A stretch of DNA of 64,000 bases from Hyphomonadaceae bacterium UBA1849 (GCA_002338565.1 DDIN01000002.1:219885-283884), one strand, 5' to 3'; positions 40,932 through 50,738 are shown, counted from the stretch's first letter. Program-made: numbers and translations. The notes: generated by a model from the letters alone, not told the origin.

Positions 40932-43900
40932 ATGAGGGCTGGATTGAAGTACGCCTCTATGGCGGCTTTAGCTTTTGCTATTCAACCAACGTTGGCTTAT
41001 GCGCAGGACGACGTCGAGCGCATTCAGGAACAAGCTGAAGATGAAGTGTTCACGCAGCAGCAGGTTGTTGTAACCGGTTCTGCGATCCGTGGCACACCTG
41101 AAGACGCGGCTCTGCCGGTTAACGTCTACTCGGCTGAAGACCTGCAACTGCAAGGTAGCCCGTCTGCGCTGCAGTTCGCGCGCGAACTTCCGCAGTCTGG
41201 TCCAACGTCTGGTGAGGCAAACTATTTTGGTGGTGCTGAACTCACAGGTTCACCAAGCTTCAACCTTCGTGGCCTCGGTGCAGACAAGACTCTGACGCTC
41301 CTTAACGGACGTCGCATGAGTGAAAACCTGTCTAACATTCCGGGTATCGCGATTGGTCGTACAGAGGTTCTGAAAGACGGCGCGGCCGTTATTTACGGTG
41401 CGGACGCTGTGGGCGGCGTTGTGAACTTCATCACACGCGAAGGCTTCACAGGCTTCGAAACCACCGGCAACTATATGCACGTCGACGGTTCTGACGGCGA
41501 GTGGGATATGGGCTTCATCGCCGGTTGGGGTGAAGGCGATACAAACTTCTACATCGCGGCTGAGTGGGAACACCGTTCTCGCCTCGAAACAGAAGATCGT
41601 GACTGGGCGTTGGTTCCATACACAGAGAACCCGACACCATGGTCCTTCCTGACGAACCTGACCTCTTGGTGGCCGCAAACGGCGACAGGGACGCCACTTA
41701 GCAACCCTGTTGCGCCGGGCGGCATGGCTGTAGATTTCGATCAAAACAGTTGTGAGTCCGTCGGCGGGATATACGCCCCGGATCAGTATCCGTTCACGCC
41801 GGTCTGTCTGTATAACTATGCGTCTTACTATAACCTCGTAGAGGACCAGGACATTTATCGCGTCTATTCTCAGCTCGATACTGTCATCAATGAGAACATG
41901 AATTTCCACGCTGACTTCTCTTACGGTCAGGTAGACGTTCCTCACGTATTTGGTTCACCTTCTCTGCCAACTACGCAAGGTCCCGCTACAGGAACTGGCG
42001 CTTCATTCCAGTACTCGGTGCCGACAACAAATCCATATGTGGCAGAGTTTGTTACGCGTACCGGAGTTAACACAACGATTCCTGCCTCTGCTTTCGCGGG
42101 CCAGTACGTTGCATTTCTAACGCGTCCGTTCGCTCACAACGGTAACCCTGTGATGGGCCGTGGTGAAGGCTTTGGTTCTGCGGCAAGCGTTAGCAATCAG
42201 GTCTGGCGTATGTCTGCTGGCATTGATGGTACGCTGGGCGACTTCTTTGGTCGTTTCTCCGACATCGGCTACGATGTTGCTGTAACGTACAACTCCTCAC
42301 GATCAACCAACACAAACCCTGACTATCTCGGCTACCGGCTACAGGAAGCTCTGAACGGTTTTGGTGGTCCGAACTGTGCGGCGGCTGACCTTGATTCTTC
42401 TCAGCTCGGTACGCAGAACCCTGCGGAAGCAGGTCAAAATGGCTGTCTCTGGTACAACCCGTTTGCTTCAGCATTTGCAGAGCAACCTGAGCTTGGTCTG
42501 GCTAACCCGAACTATGTAGCTGGCTCTGAGAACCCTGATGATCTCGTTGCATGGTTGTTCGATGAACGCCGTGATGAAGCGACAACGGAAAGTGTGACAT
42601 TCGACGCAGTGTTTGATGGTGTTCTGCCGGTCGAGCTACCGGGCGGCACAATCGGTTGGGCTGTTGGTGCTCAGGGCCGCATGGTCGAGTTCCGTGAATT
42701 TGTTCCAAGCGAGCTTTATAACGGTGCTACACCATGTGCGTGGCCAGTTGGTCAGCGTCCGCTGCCAAACGGTCACCCTGACTTCAATGGCTGTACAGCT
42801 AACGAGCCGGGTCCTTACGGCTTCTTCGGCACGAACACACCTGACTACTTTGACCAGCAGTCTTACTCCTTCTTCGCAGAGACAAACCTTCCTCTGACTG
42901 ACGACATCAATGTTCAGGCGGCGGTTCGCCGTGAAGAGTTCTCTGGTGGTCTGGGTGCGACAGTCTATAAAGTGTCCGGTAAATGGCAGCTGACTGACGA
43001 ACTCGCGATTCGCGGTTCTTACGGTACCAACTTTCAGGCACCTCCAATTTCACTTGCACCGGGCAACATTGCCAACCTCGTTCGCTCATATGATGTGGCT
43101 AACGGCGCGTGGCTTGCGGCCTCGACTGTTACGCAAGCTGGTGTGCAGCCTGAAGAAGCGGAAAGCTGGAACATTGGTGCGATCTGGCAGAGCGATGGTT
43201 TTGCGTCAGATCATGATCTGACAATCATCGTGGATTATTTTGACATCCATACAATGGGTGAAATCGGCGAGATTGCTCCGCACAACTTCATTGCGAATGC
43301 TGTGTTTGATCCGAATGATCAATATGATCTTTGCAGTCACCCACTTATCAATCGCGTTGAATTCAACGGTGGTTGTGTGCAGGGTACAACAACTGCGGCT
43401 GACCTGAACCGTGTCACAACTGACTTCGGTAACGGTTCTGACCAGTTCACATCGGGCTTCGACTACCAGATCAACTACTCGTTCCCGATTGGTGCGGCTG
43501 ACGCATCCTTTGGCCTGACGGGCACGAGCATCACAGAGCTCATGACGAGCGCTCGTATTCTGGATGGCTTCCAGGTGACACCGGATGATGACCGTCTCGG
43601 TTATCTGAACTTCTCATCTGTTGGTTTCTCCGCGCCGAAGCACCGTATCAATGCGTTCTTCAACTATAACCGTGGTGACCACAACGCCCGTCTGACAGCA
43701 CGTTACGTGTCTGGCCTGACGGACGAACGTGGTGGCGTTGACCCGGTCGGTATCATTCCTGGTTCCGCACCGCCGTACACTGCAGACGAGTTCGTTGGTC
43801 CGTTCACGCGTGGCAACGAGATCGACAGCACGCTGACGTTCGACTTCACATACGTGTATGACCTGAACGACAATTTGCGTCTCACAGGTTCTATGCAGAA

Positions 43901-44012
43901 CATTCTGGACGAAGAACCACCATTCGTTCGTGCAGAGTTCGGCTATGACCCGCGTATGGGCGTGAATGCGCTCGGTCGTACGATCGAAGTTGGCTTCAAA
44001 TACACTTACTAA
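40932..44012 (+). CDS. Large TonB-dependent outer-membrane receptor
   Basis: About 1026 residues. A signal peptide (MRAGLKYASMAALAFAIQ, ending AYAQ) is followed by a TonB-box-like QVVVTGSAIRG, the plug domain (LQFARELPQSGPTSGE, SFNLRGLGADKTLTLLNGRRM, then EVLKDGAAVIYGADAVGGVVNF) and a long barrel with extended extracellular loops ending in an aromatic FKYTY. GGAGGA precedes the ATG. The size and the RGLGADKTLTLLNGRR motif resemble receptors for peptides or oligosaccharides rather than siderophores; that is inference. A strong terminator follows. Confidence 0.93.
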   Translation: MRAGLKYASMAALAFAIQPTLAYAQDDVERIQEQAEDEVFTQQQVVVTGSAIRGTPEDAALPVNVYSAEDLQLQGSPSALQFARELPQSGPTSGEANYFGGAELTGSPSFNLRGLGADKTLTLLNGRRMSENLSNIPGIAIGRTEVLKDGAAVIYGADAVGGVVNFITREGFTGFETTGNYMHVDGSDGEWDMGFIAGWGEGDTNFYIAAEWEHRSRLETEDRDWALVPYTENPTPWSFLTNLTSWWPQTATGTPLSNPVAPGGMAVDFDQNSCESVGGIYAPDQYPFTPVCLYNYASYYNLVEDQDIYRVYSQLDTVINENMNFHADFSYGQVDVPHVFGSPSLPTTQGPATGTGASFQYSVPTTNPYVAEFVTRTGVNTTIPASAFAGQYVAFLTRPFAHNGNPVMGRGEGFGSAASVSNQVWRMSAGIDGTLGDFFGRFSDIGYDVAVTYNSSRSTNTNPDYLGYRLQEALNGFGGPNCAAADLDSSQLGTQNPAEAGQNGCLWYNPFASAFAEQPELGLANPNYVAGSENPDDLVAWLFDERRDEATTESVTFDAVFDGVLPVELPGGTIGWAVGAQGRMVEFREFVPSELYNGATPCAWPVGQRPLPNGHPDFNGCTANEPGPYGFFGTNTPDYFDQQSYSFFAETNLPLTDDINVQAAVRREEFSGGLGATVYKVSGKWQLTDELAIRGSYGTNFQAPPISLAPGNIANLVRSYDVANGAWLAASTVTQAGVQPEEAESWNIGAIWQSDGFASDHDLTIIVDYFDIHTMGEIGEIAPHNFIANAVFDPNDQYDLCSHPLINRVEFNGGCVQGTTTAADLNRVTTDFGNGSDQFTSGFDYQINYSFPIGAADASFGLTGTSITELMTSARILDGFQVTPDDDRLGYLNFSSVGFSAPKHRINAFFNYNRGDHNARLTARYVSGLTDERGGVDPVGIIPGSAPPYTADEFVGPFTRGNEIDSTLTFDFTYVYDLNDNLRLTGSMQNILDEEPPFVRAEFGYDPRMGVNALGRTIEVGFKYTY

Positions 44013-44035
44013 GGTGTAGCTGAGCGAAATTAAGG

Positions 44036-44068
44036 TCCGGCGGTGTTCTGCACCGCCGGATTTTTTTT
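44036..44068 (+). terminator. Rho-independent terminator of the large TonB receptor gene
   Basis: TCCGGCGGTG / CACCGCCGGA ten-pair stem with a five-base loop and eight T residues, 23 bases after the stop. Confidence 0.93.
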
Positions 44069-44192
44069 GCTATATCGTACAACAAACTGTGAACCGGTTG
44101 CCTGATTGACGAGTTACCCACTCAACCTTACGGTTTTCCTAGGGTTAAGCGATGGGATGATGACGGCATCCGTTTACGAAGAGGGGTACCCA

Positions 44193-44723
44193 ATGAAGAA
44201 AGTTATGTTCGGCATGATTGCCAGTTCTGCACTGTTGCTGGCTGCATGCGGCGGCGCAGAGGAAGAGGTGGCAACACCTGAAGCTGAAGCGCCAGCTGCA
44301 ACTGAAACAGCTGAAGCGGCTGCGGCTAACGCCGAAATCGTGGCAATTATCGAAGCGCGTCAGGACAATCTGAAAGAGATGGGCGCGAGCATGCGTGCCA
44401 TCAGTGAAAGCATGCGTTCGGGCAGCCCTGACGCTACGCTGATCTCTGAGAAAGCTGATATTATCGCAGGTCACGCAGCTACGATGGGTGACTGGTTCCC
44501 TGCAGGTTCTGGCCCTGAGGCGGGTGTCGAAACCGAAGCTCTGCCAACGATCTGGGAAAACCCAGAAGGCTTTGCTGAAGCTGTTTCGAACTTCCAGACG
44601 GCTGCTGTAGCGTTTCAGGCTGCTGCTGCGTCCGGCGATATGACTGCCACAGGCGGCGCTCTGCGCTCACTCGGCGGTACATGTGGTGCCTGCCACGACG
44701 ATTTCCGTGTAGACGATGACTAG
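44193..44723 (+). CDS. Lipid-anchored class II c-type cytochrome
   Basis: About 176 residues from the ATG at 44193, with GAGGGG six bases upstream. The signal MKKVMFGMIASSALLLAAC has a lipobox with Cys19 as the lipidated residue, then an Ala/Glu-rich linker of about 40 residues. The rest is a four-helix-bundle domain with the heme motif CGACH near the C-terminus (LGGTCGACHDDFRVDD), as in cytochrome c'/c-556. Many relatives carry electrons or bind NO. It overlaps the cytochrome b561 gene by eight bases, so the two proteins probably form one electron-transfer unit. Confidence 0.9.
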   Translation: MKKVMFGMIASSALLLAACGGAEEEVATPEAEAPAATETAEAAAANAEIVAIIEARQDNLKEMGASMRAISESMRSGSPDATLISEKADIIAGHAATMGDWFPAGSGPEAGVETEALPTIWENPEGFAEAVSNFQTAAVAFQAAAASGDMTATGGALRSLGGTCGACHDDFRVDDD

Positions 44724-45456
44724 CACGGACGCTGTTCCAGTCCGGTCCCAGAAGGTCTGGGACTGGACAGTCCGCACATTTCACTGGGGTCTGGTTTTCC
44801 TGATCGCCTGTATGTGGTCGACAGCAGAAGGCCACGGCGTCTGGGAATCGCTTGATGGCTTTATGGTGGAGCAGGGGTGGATAGCTTATGGCTGGGGCGA
44901 AATGGGATGGCACCGCCGGATTGGCATGCTTGTTCTGTTTCTTTGGTTTTATCGCGTCTACTGGGGGCTCTTCGGTGCTTCTACGGCGAAGTTTTCCGAC
45001 TTCGTAAAAGGTCCGGGCAAAGTCATCGCCTATGCGAAGTCGCTCACTAAGGGCAATTATAAGCCTTCAACCGGGCATAGCCCGCTTGGTTCGCTGAGTG
45101 TTGTTGCTCTGATGCTCGTGGTCGGTACACAGGTGGGAACAGGTCTTTTCACAATAGATGTGAATGGTCTGGAATCGGGTCCGCTATCTAAATTTCTGGA
45201 ATTCGATACGGGGCGTCTGTTCTCCGAGTTTCATGAAATGAGCTTCCGTGCGCTTTACATCCTTATTGCGCTGCATGTGCTGGCGGTTCTGGCTTACCAA
45301 TTTGTTCTGAAGGCAAATCTGGTTCGCCCGATGCTCACAGGCAGCCGAAAGGTCGAAGAGGGTGCGCCGGAAAAAACAGTTCGGGCGCCACTTTGGAATG
45401 TTGCGCTTGGCGTCGCGATCGCGATTGGCCTCACCTGGCTCGTCTGGACAGTGTGA
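44716..45456 (+). CDS. Cytochrome b561-type membrane protein
   Basis: A 246-residue di-heme membrane protein. Four transmembrane segments carry the heme-ligand histidines (TVRTFHWGLVFL, MGWHRRIGMLVLF, EFHEMSFRALYILIALHVLAVL). The last helix (VALGVAIAIGLTWLVW-like) is C-terminal after a basic loop. It likely passes electrons between the quinone pool and the lipid-anchored cytochrome encoded just upstream, with which it overlaps. A terminator follows at 45505. Confidence 0.9.
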   Translation: MTSTDAVPVRSQKVWDWTVRTFHWGLVFLIACMWSTAEGHGVWESLDGFMVEQGWIAYGWGEMGWHRRIGMLVLFLWFYRVYWGLFGASTAKFSDFVKGPGKVIAYAKSLTKGNYKPSTGHSPLGSLSVVALMLVVGTQVGTGLFTIDVNGLESGPLSKFLEFDTGRLFSEFHEMSFRALYILIALHVLAVLAYQFVLKANLVRPMLTGSRKVEEGAPEKTVRAPLWNVALGVAIAIGLTWLVWTV

Positions 45457-45504
45457 ATGTAAAGTTGGCCGCAACTCATGCGGCCAATATAATGGCTTTC
45501 AAAT

Positions 45505-45538
45505 AACCTCAGCTGCCTGTCAGTTGAGGTTTTTCTTT
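45505..45538 (+). terminator. Rho-independent terminator of the cytochrome pair
   Basis: AACCTCAGCTG / CAGTTGAGGTT stem with one G-T pair and a five-base loop, then TTTTCTTTT. It overlaps the end of the convergent hydrolase gene. A second perfect stem (TTGGCCGCA/TGCGGCCAA, 45465-45487) without T residues precedes it. Confidence 0.85.
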
Positions 45539-46464
45539 TGCACAATCCATTCTGGATCTGAACAGAGCATACAATCAGCGCCAACGAACCAGCTCTCGGC
45601 TTCTGAATTGTCTTTTAGCTGCCATTCCAGCCACGCGGTAATGACTTCTGCAAATCGGCCACCATTGCGATGACGGTGCGTTGCTATGTGACCCGCTCCT
45701 TCCATCACGCCGTAGAAAAACGGTACATTATCGATCCGCTCGAAGTCATCATTAGAGTTTTCAAAGGCAACATCATTTGTGCCGCCATTGATATAGAGCG
45801 TAGGTGTGTGAATGTCGGCGAGATCGTCCTTTGTAGCCGTCGATATAGAAAGTCTAGGGCGGGAGCCGGCGTTGAATACGCCGCTATTGATTACGCCTAT
45901 GGTATCTACGCGAGGGTCGTCGGACGCTTCTATGGCCATGAGGCCGCCGCAGGATTGGCCCATCACTGCGATGCTTTCGGCGTCGATGCGGGCGCTTAAA
46001 CCCGCAGGCAGGGACGGGCCGCTTTCTAGCCAGTCTATGGCTTCTATCATCTGAGGCCCTGTCGTCGATGGCGCATCGGCTTGCGTGTCGTAAAGCCCTA
46101 CAGCGACAACGAAAAAGCCGTGGGACGCGACTTTTGTCAGCGTCCGGTAAAATGACCGTCCATCATTTCTGCAGGCACCATTTCCCCAGACCAGAACCGG
46201 AAGGGCTGCTTCGCCGGAGTTTTCCGGATAATAAATCGTGTGCGTTGGCAGCCCCGGCGCAGACGCAATTACGATATCCGGATACGGTCCAAGTTGTGTT
46301 CCCGGGCCGTCCGGTTCAGTCGCCGCCGATGTCAGGAGCGACATATCCATGCCTGAAAGTGACGGCGTCGCTGAAGAAGATTGGGGCGTTTCGGTTGTGC
46401 CGGCGGTGCATCCGACGATCACGCCATACGAAAGAAGAGCGGTGGATATCCATAAAGCTTTCAT
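45520..46464 (-). CDS. Lipoprotein alpha/beta hydrolase (esterase/polyester-hydrolase-like)
   Basis: A 314-residue protein with signal LLSYGVIVGC (lipobox Cys19) and an alpha/beta-hydrolase fold. The oxyanion segment is VLVWGNGACRNDGRSF, the nucleophile is Ser in IAVMGQSCGGLMA near residue 170, the acid lies in INGGTNDVAF and the His in EGAGHIATHRH. Several extra cysteines could form disulfides. It resembles PETase/cutinase-like and chlorophyllase-like hydrolases by motif order. It probably cleaves an extracytoplasmic ester. It lies six bases after a CocE-type hydrolase gene on the same strand. Confidence 0.82.
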   Translation of the reverse strand: MKALWISTALLSYGVIVGCTAGTTETPQSSSATPSLSGMDMSLLTSAATEPDGPGTQLGPYPDIVIASAPGLPTHTIYYPENSGEAALPVLVWGNGACRNDGRSFYRTLTKVASHGFFVVAVGLYDTQADAPSTTGPQMIEAIDWLESGPSLPAGLSARIDAESIAVMGQSCGGLMAIEASDDPRVDTIGVINSGVFNAGSRPRLSISTATKDDLADIHTPTLYINGGTNDVAFENSNDDFERIDNVPFFYGVMEGAGHIATHRHRNGGRFAEVITAWLEWQLKDNSEAESWFVGADCMLCSDPEWIVQKKNLN

Positions 46465-46470
46465 AACGGC

Positions 46471-48261
46471 TCAGTCTCCGCTGATTGGAATGATAGGTAA
46501 CTCGATATGCGAACTTGTCTCCCCACCAATCAGAACACGGATCTGGCCTTCAGTGTCCTGGTCTCCGCCAAAAGCGGCGAAGTTCAGCAGCAGGCGGATA
46601 CGGTGTCCGCGTTGGAAGACGTATGACATCGGAAGCATATCAAAGCTTAGTTCAGCTGGTACGCCGGGCGTTAGCGGCGCAGCATCATCCGATGTATAGC
46701 TGTGCCATGGTAGCCCGAGATGATTGTAGGGCGGCTCCTCCGTCGCTCTGTGGCTTGCACGAAGACGTCCGAGCATCTGGTATGTTTGTGAGGTTCCGTC
46801 CGGAGCGACGTCCAGCAAGAAAGCCGTGACATCAGCGTCAGGTTGATCGCTTTCAATCCACAAGTTCACAACCGGGTGCCCTGTGACTTTCATGTCGCTC
46901 TCGAGAGGTTCGGTTTGGAAGATCAGACCTCCGTCCGGCACTGACAAACTCACTGTTTCGGCGGTGGGTGGTGAGCTGAAGTCGCCTTGCACAGAGGATT
47001 CCGTCTCAGGCTGATCACGGATTAGTGTTCCGTTTGGCGATAGGTGAAGGCTTGTGCGGACTTCTGTTTCAAGCGGCCAGACTTCGCTTTGGCGCCATGC
47101 AGATCCCTCTTCAGCGTTATAGGTGTAATAAGTGACGGCAGGTTCATCCATGACATTGTTTTCAATGCCTTTGAGCCAGTGATCAAAAAAGCGCAGTTCC
47201 TCGACAACGAGGTCTAGCCCGGTATCTGCTTCCACTGTGGACCAGTCGCAGTGCGTTGCCGGACCTACCAGCAATTTTGTATTTTCCGGATCAAGATTAT
47301 TGAAGGTGAAGAACGGTCCGTGACGGGATCCTGCCTCATCCCAGTTGGCGACAGACAAAACACCCGTTTCCGCCTGGCGCATGTCATCCAGATATGTATG
47401 CGGGCTGGAAACGGACCACCATTCGAGGCTGGTGGCCTGTGAGATACTATCGCGGAATGGCACCTGGCCGACAGAATCGATATTTTCTGCGTGCTCTGCG
47501 ATCGCGGCAGTCAAAAGCGCAGCTGCGTCGGGTCCGTCGACCGGTACGGCCATTGCATCGCGCCTCGCGACCATGTCCCGTCCGGGGTTTGTGCCTGGCG
47601 GGGCGATCGGGCGTTCACGGGCGATGCCCCCATTCACAGCAAATGCATAGGCATCGAGCTCTGCGCTCATGGGTACAATAGCGCGGAGCGATGGCGGGCG
47701 TGTCGTGAGCGCCTGCATCTGACTGCCGCCAGTCGCCGAACAGCCCCACATACCGATATTACCATTCGAGTAGGATTGGTCTGCGAACCATTCAGTAATG
47801 TCGTAGGCGTCCCAGCGGGCGGCTTCGACCCACTCGCCGCGATTATAGCCGATATTGCGCCCGAAGCTCGCAAACACGCCGCGAAAGTCGACGATAGCGA
47901 CGTTGTACCCGTGAGGGACCAGTTCGATGGCGTATCCCGGATAGGCTTCGACGGCGGGTTCGCCGCGGAATGAACGGCGGTTATAAGGAGAGTGCATCCA
48001 GACGACGGGCAGCGGCTCGTCTGCGAGCTCTCCGTCCTGCGTCGGCTGGAATAAATCGACGGCGAGGCGTGTGCCATCTCGTACTGGCACGTAGAATGAA
48101 CTCCGCTCGTAACCGTCGTAATAAGGTTCTGAATAGCCGCTATACTGGCCCGGGGCCGAGATAAGGTTTTCGTCGGGCGCTGTGACGTGACTGCACGCTC
48201 CGATGGTCGCTATTGATGTCAGGCATGCTGCTGAGATCAGACCTGTAAGACTGCGCTTCAT
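46471..48261 (-). CDS. CocE/NonD-family hydrolase lipoprotein
   Basis: About 596 residues. The ATG at 48261 has GGGAGGAA upstream and starts a lipoprotein signal (MKRSLTGLISAACLTSIATIGAC). The X-Pro dipeptidyl-peptidase/cocaine-esterase type hydrolase follows. The active-site Ser is in IGMWGCSATGGSQMQ near residue 170, the His in LLVGPATHCDWS, and the C-terminal jelly-roll domain has HPVVNLWIESDQPDADVTAFLLDV. It likely cleaves esters or acyl bonds on large substrates at the outer membrane. Its promoter region is shared with the divergent PQQ-dehydrogenase gene. Confidence 0.87.
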   Translation of the reverse strand: MKRSLTGLISAACLTSIATIGACSHVTAPDENLISAPGQYSGYSEPYYDGYERSSFYVPVRDGTRLAVDLFQPTQDGELADEPLPVVWMHSPYNRRSFRGEPAVEAYPGYAIELVPHGYNVAIVDFRGVFASFGRNIGYNRGEWVEAARWDAYDITEWFADQSYSNGNIGMWGCSATGGSQMQALTTRPPSLRAIVPMSAELDAYAFAVNGGIARERPIAPPGTNPGRDMVARRDAMAVPVDGPDAAALLTAAIAEHAENIDSVGQVPFRDSISQATSLEWWSVSSPHTYLDDMRQAETGVLSVANWDEAGSRHGPFFTFNNLDPENTKLLVGPATHCDWSTVEADTGLDLVVEELRFFDHWLKGIENNVMDEPAVTYYTYNAEEGSAWRQSEVWPLETEVRTSLHLSPNGTLIRDQPETESSVQGDFSSPPTAETVSLSVPDGGLIFQTEPLESDMKVTGHPVVNLWIESDQPDADVTAFLLDVAPDGTSQTYQMLGRLRASHRATEEPPYNHLGLPWHSYTSDDAAPLTPGVPAELSFDMLPMSYVFQRGHRIRLLLNFAAFGGDQDTEGQIRVLIGGETSSHIELPIIPISGD

Positions 48262-48536
48262 AGTATTTCCTCCCGATAGGGCAGCCACACTCTCGTCTTT
48301 TATGCGAGTGTTGTAGTCTCCTATATTCAATTGCTGACAGAAGGCGGGACGAATTTCCAGAGGGTGGGATCAAAAAAACCGTCAAATTATACTGTTTTTA
48401 TAATCGTGTTCAAAAAGCTTGAGCCGAACGCGCGCAATTTATACAACGTAAAAAAGCAAAACAACGATCGCCGGAAAAAGGCGACACCAATTGATTGGTC
48501 CCATAAAGCGCGGATTAATCGGGGAGGACGAAATTG
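48262..48536. promoter_or_regulatory. AT-rich divergent promoter region between CocE and PQQ-dehydrogenase genes
   Basis: This 275-base gap holds no gene. It has an AT palindrome ATTATA-N7-TATAAT, a possible plus-strand promoter (TTGAGC near 48419 and TATACA about 15 bases on), and a TCGCC/GGCGA hairpin close to the dehydrogenase ribosome site. It must contain the promoters of both divergent units. Confidence 0.45.
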
Positions 48537-50738
48537 ATGATTGAAAAACGCGACCTGTTTGTCGGCGTGGCGGCCATGGCTTGTCTTGCAATTCAGGGCT
48601 GTTCACAGACTGAACATACCGCAACTCCGGTCGGCGCTGATACGCCTGATGCGCAGGTGACCCGACAGATCGGAACCGATGACCTCGTAAATGCGGCCAG
48701 CAATAACAGTGAATGGCTCTCTTATGGTCGCACATGGGCGGAGCAGCGTTATAGCCCGCTGGACCAAGTGAATCGGGAGACCGTTGGCGATTTGCAGCTT
48801 GAATGGTTCGCGGACCTCGATACAGCGCGCGGACAAGAGGCGACGCCGCTGGTCATTGACGGTAAGATGTACATCACCACAGCATGGAGCCTTGTGAAGG
48901 CTTATGACGCGGTTTCCGGTGAGCTGCTCTGGGAATATGACCCGGAAGTTCCCGGAAGTACTGGCGTGAAGCCATGTTGTGACGTGGTGAATCGGGGACT
49001 CGCAGCCTGGGGTGAGCATCTTTATTTCGGTTCACTGGATGGACGTCTCATCGCGCTGGATCGTGAAACCGGGGAGGAAGTCTGGACGACAGATACAATC
49101 GTTGATCACGAGCTGCCTTACACGATTACAGGTGCGCCGCGCGCCGTGAATGGCATGATTATGATCGGTAATGGCGGCGCCGATATGGGCCGTGTTCGCG
49201 GTTATATGTCCGCCTATGACGCGGACACCGGTGAGCTGATCTGGCGCTTCTACACAGTGCCGGATAATCCAGATGCGGGTGAGCAGCCTGAATATTTGCA
49301 GGCCGCCGCCGAAACATGGACTGGCGATTGGTGGGACGTCGGCGGTGGCGGCACCGTCTGGGATTCCATGGCTTATGACCCGGACCTGGATCTTCTCTAT
49401 ATTGGTGTTGGCAATGGCGCGCCCTGGAACCAGCAATACCGTTCTCCTGAAGGCGGCGATAATCTCTACCTCTCTTCGATTGTCGCGATCCATGCGTCCA
49501 CCGGTGAGTATGCGTGGCACTTCCAGACTACGCCGGGTGAGACATGGGATTTCACGGCAACCCAGCACATCATGCTCGCTGAGCTCGAGATTGATGGCGA
49601 GATGCGCGATGTCCTGATGCAGGCGCCGAAGAATGGCTTCTTCTACGTACTGGATCGTGAAACGGGCGAGTTTCTGACAGCGAATAACTATACCAACGTA
49701 ACATGGGCTCTGGGGATCGATCCGGAGACTGGGCGTCCGGTAGAGAGCCCTTCAGCGCGTTATCTGGATGGACCGGCGCTGGTGTTCCCAAGCCCGTTCG
49801 GCGGCCATAACTGGCATCCTATGGCGTTCAGTCAGGATGAGGAGCTGGTTTATATTCCGGTCCATAACCTGCCTATGCCATTTGATAGTCCGGATGAATG
49901 GGGCTTCGCTGATGCGAGCTTCAACATCGCGATTGGTAATCGGGGCACCGGGGCTGTTGTCGGAAGTGGCGACGATCTCATGCAGCGACCAGCAGCTGGC
50001 AGTCGCACACTTGAAACCACTTCGACCGTTGAAGACTATCAGCCCGTTGAGCCACGTTCGCGCGCTATGGGGTCACTCGTTGCGTGGGATCCGATTGCGC
50101 AGGAGGAACGCTGGCGCGTCGAGTATCCGATCATGTGGAATGGCGGTCTTCTGGCGACAGGCGGTGGTCTCGTCTTTCAAGGTACCGCGACGGGCGAGTT
50201 CCGCGCCTACGACGCGGCCGATGGCACCCAGCTCTGGTCGCATCCGTTGCAGACAGCCGCTATCGCAGCGCCAATGACGTTTGAGCAGGATGGCACGCAG
50301 TATGTGGCTATCCTGGCTGGGTGGGGCGGTGTGTTCGGCCTCAATGCCGGACTGGTCGAAAACCGCAGCCGTCTCTTTGTCTTCTCTCTGGAGGGCGACG
50401 CGGAAATGCCTGAAGCCTATCCGCTACCGGAAGGTGTTCTTGATCCGCCAGCACTGTCCGGAGACGAGGCAACGATTGCGCTGGGTGGTGAATATTATGG
50501 TCGCTTTTGCGTCACCTGCCATGGCGGCGGCGTGATCCCTGATCTTCGCTATTCCGCAGCTCTGGAGCGCGAAGAGACCTTCATGTCGATCGTCCGTGAC
50601 GGTGCTCTTGAGGGCAATGGCATGGTTGGCTTTGGCGATGTGATTGGTGAAGAGGCCATTTCGGCTATTCGTCAGAACATCATCTGGCAGGCTCATCAGG
50701 AGCGAGCTCGCCTCGATCCTGCTGCGGCGGTCGAATAG
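48537..50738 (+). CDS. PQQ-dependent alcohol dehydrogenase lipoprotein with heme c domain
   Basis: About 733 residues. The signal MIEKRDLFVGVAAMACLAIQGC has a lipobox. An eight-bladed PQQ beta-propeller follows, with repeated WEYD/GKMYITTA-type blades and the vicinal disulfide pair CC near residue 148 (GVKPCCDVVNRG), which is diagnostic of the methanol/ethanol dehydrogenase group. A C-terminal cytochrome c domain has the heme motif CVTCH (GRFCVTCHGGG) near residue 660. It should oxidise an alcohol in the periplasm and pass electrons to a cytochrome. The ATG at 48537 follows GGGGAGG. It may oxidise alcohols set free by the neighbouring hydrolases. Confidence 0.92.
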   Translation: MIEKRDLFVGVAAMACLAIQGCSQTEHTATPVGADTPDAQVTRQIGTDDLVNAASNNSEWLSYGRTWAEQRYSPLDQVNRETVGDLQLEWFADLDTARGQEATPLVIDGKMYITTAWSLVKAYDAVSGELLWEYDPEVPGSTGVKPCCDVVNRGLAAWGEHLYFGSLDGRLIALDRETGEEVWTTDTIVDHELPYTITGAPRAVNGMIMIGNGGADMGRVRGYMSAYDADTGELIWRFYTVPDNPDAGEQPEYLQAAAETWTGDWWDVGGGGTVWDSMAYDPDLDLLYIGVGNGAPWNQQYRSPEGGDNLYLSSIVAIHASTGEYAWHFQTTPGETWDFTATQHIMLAELEIDGEMRDVLMQAPKNGFFYVLDRETGEFLTANNYTNVTWALGIDPETGRPVESPSARYLDGPALVFPSPFGGHNWHPMAFSQDEELVYIPVHNLPMPFDSPDEWGFADASFNIAIGNRGTGAVVGSGDDLMQRPAAGSRTLETTSTVEDYQPVEPRSRAMGSLVAWDPIAQEERWRVEYPIMWNGGLLATGGGLVFQGTATGEFRAYDAADGTQLWSHPLQTAAIAAPMTFEQDGTQYVAILAGWGGVFGLNAGLVENRSRLFVFSLEGDAEMPEAYPLPEGVLDPPALSGDEATIALGGEYYGRFCVTCHGGGVIPDLRYSAALEREETFMSIVRDGALEGNGMVGFGDVIGEEAISAIRQNIIWQAHQERARLDPAAAVE

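Noticed and set aside
45465..45487. TTGGCCGCA/TGCGGCCAA stem as a separate terminator
   Set aside because: Perfect stem but no T tract; the true terminator is the next stem at 45505.
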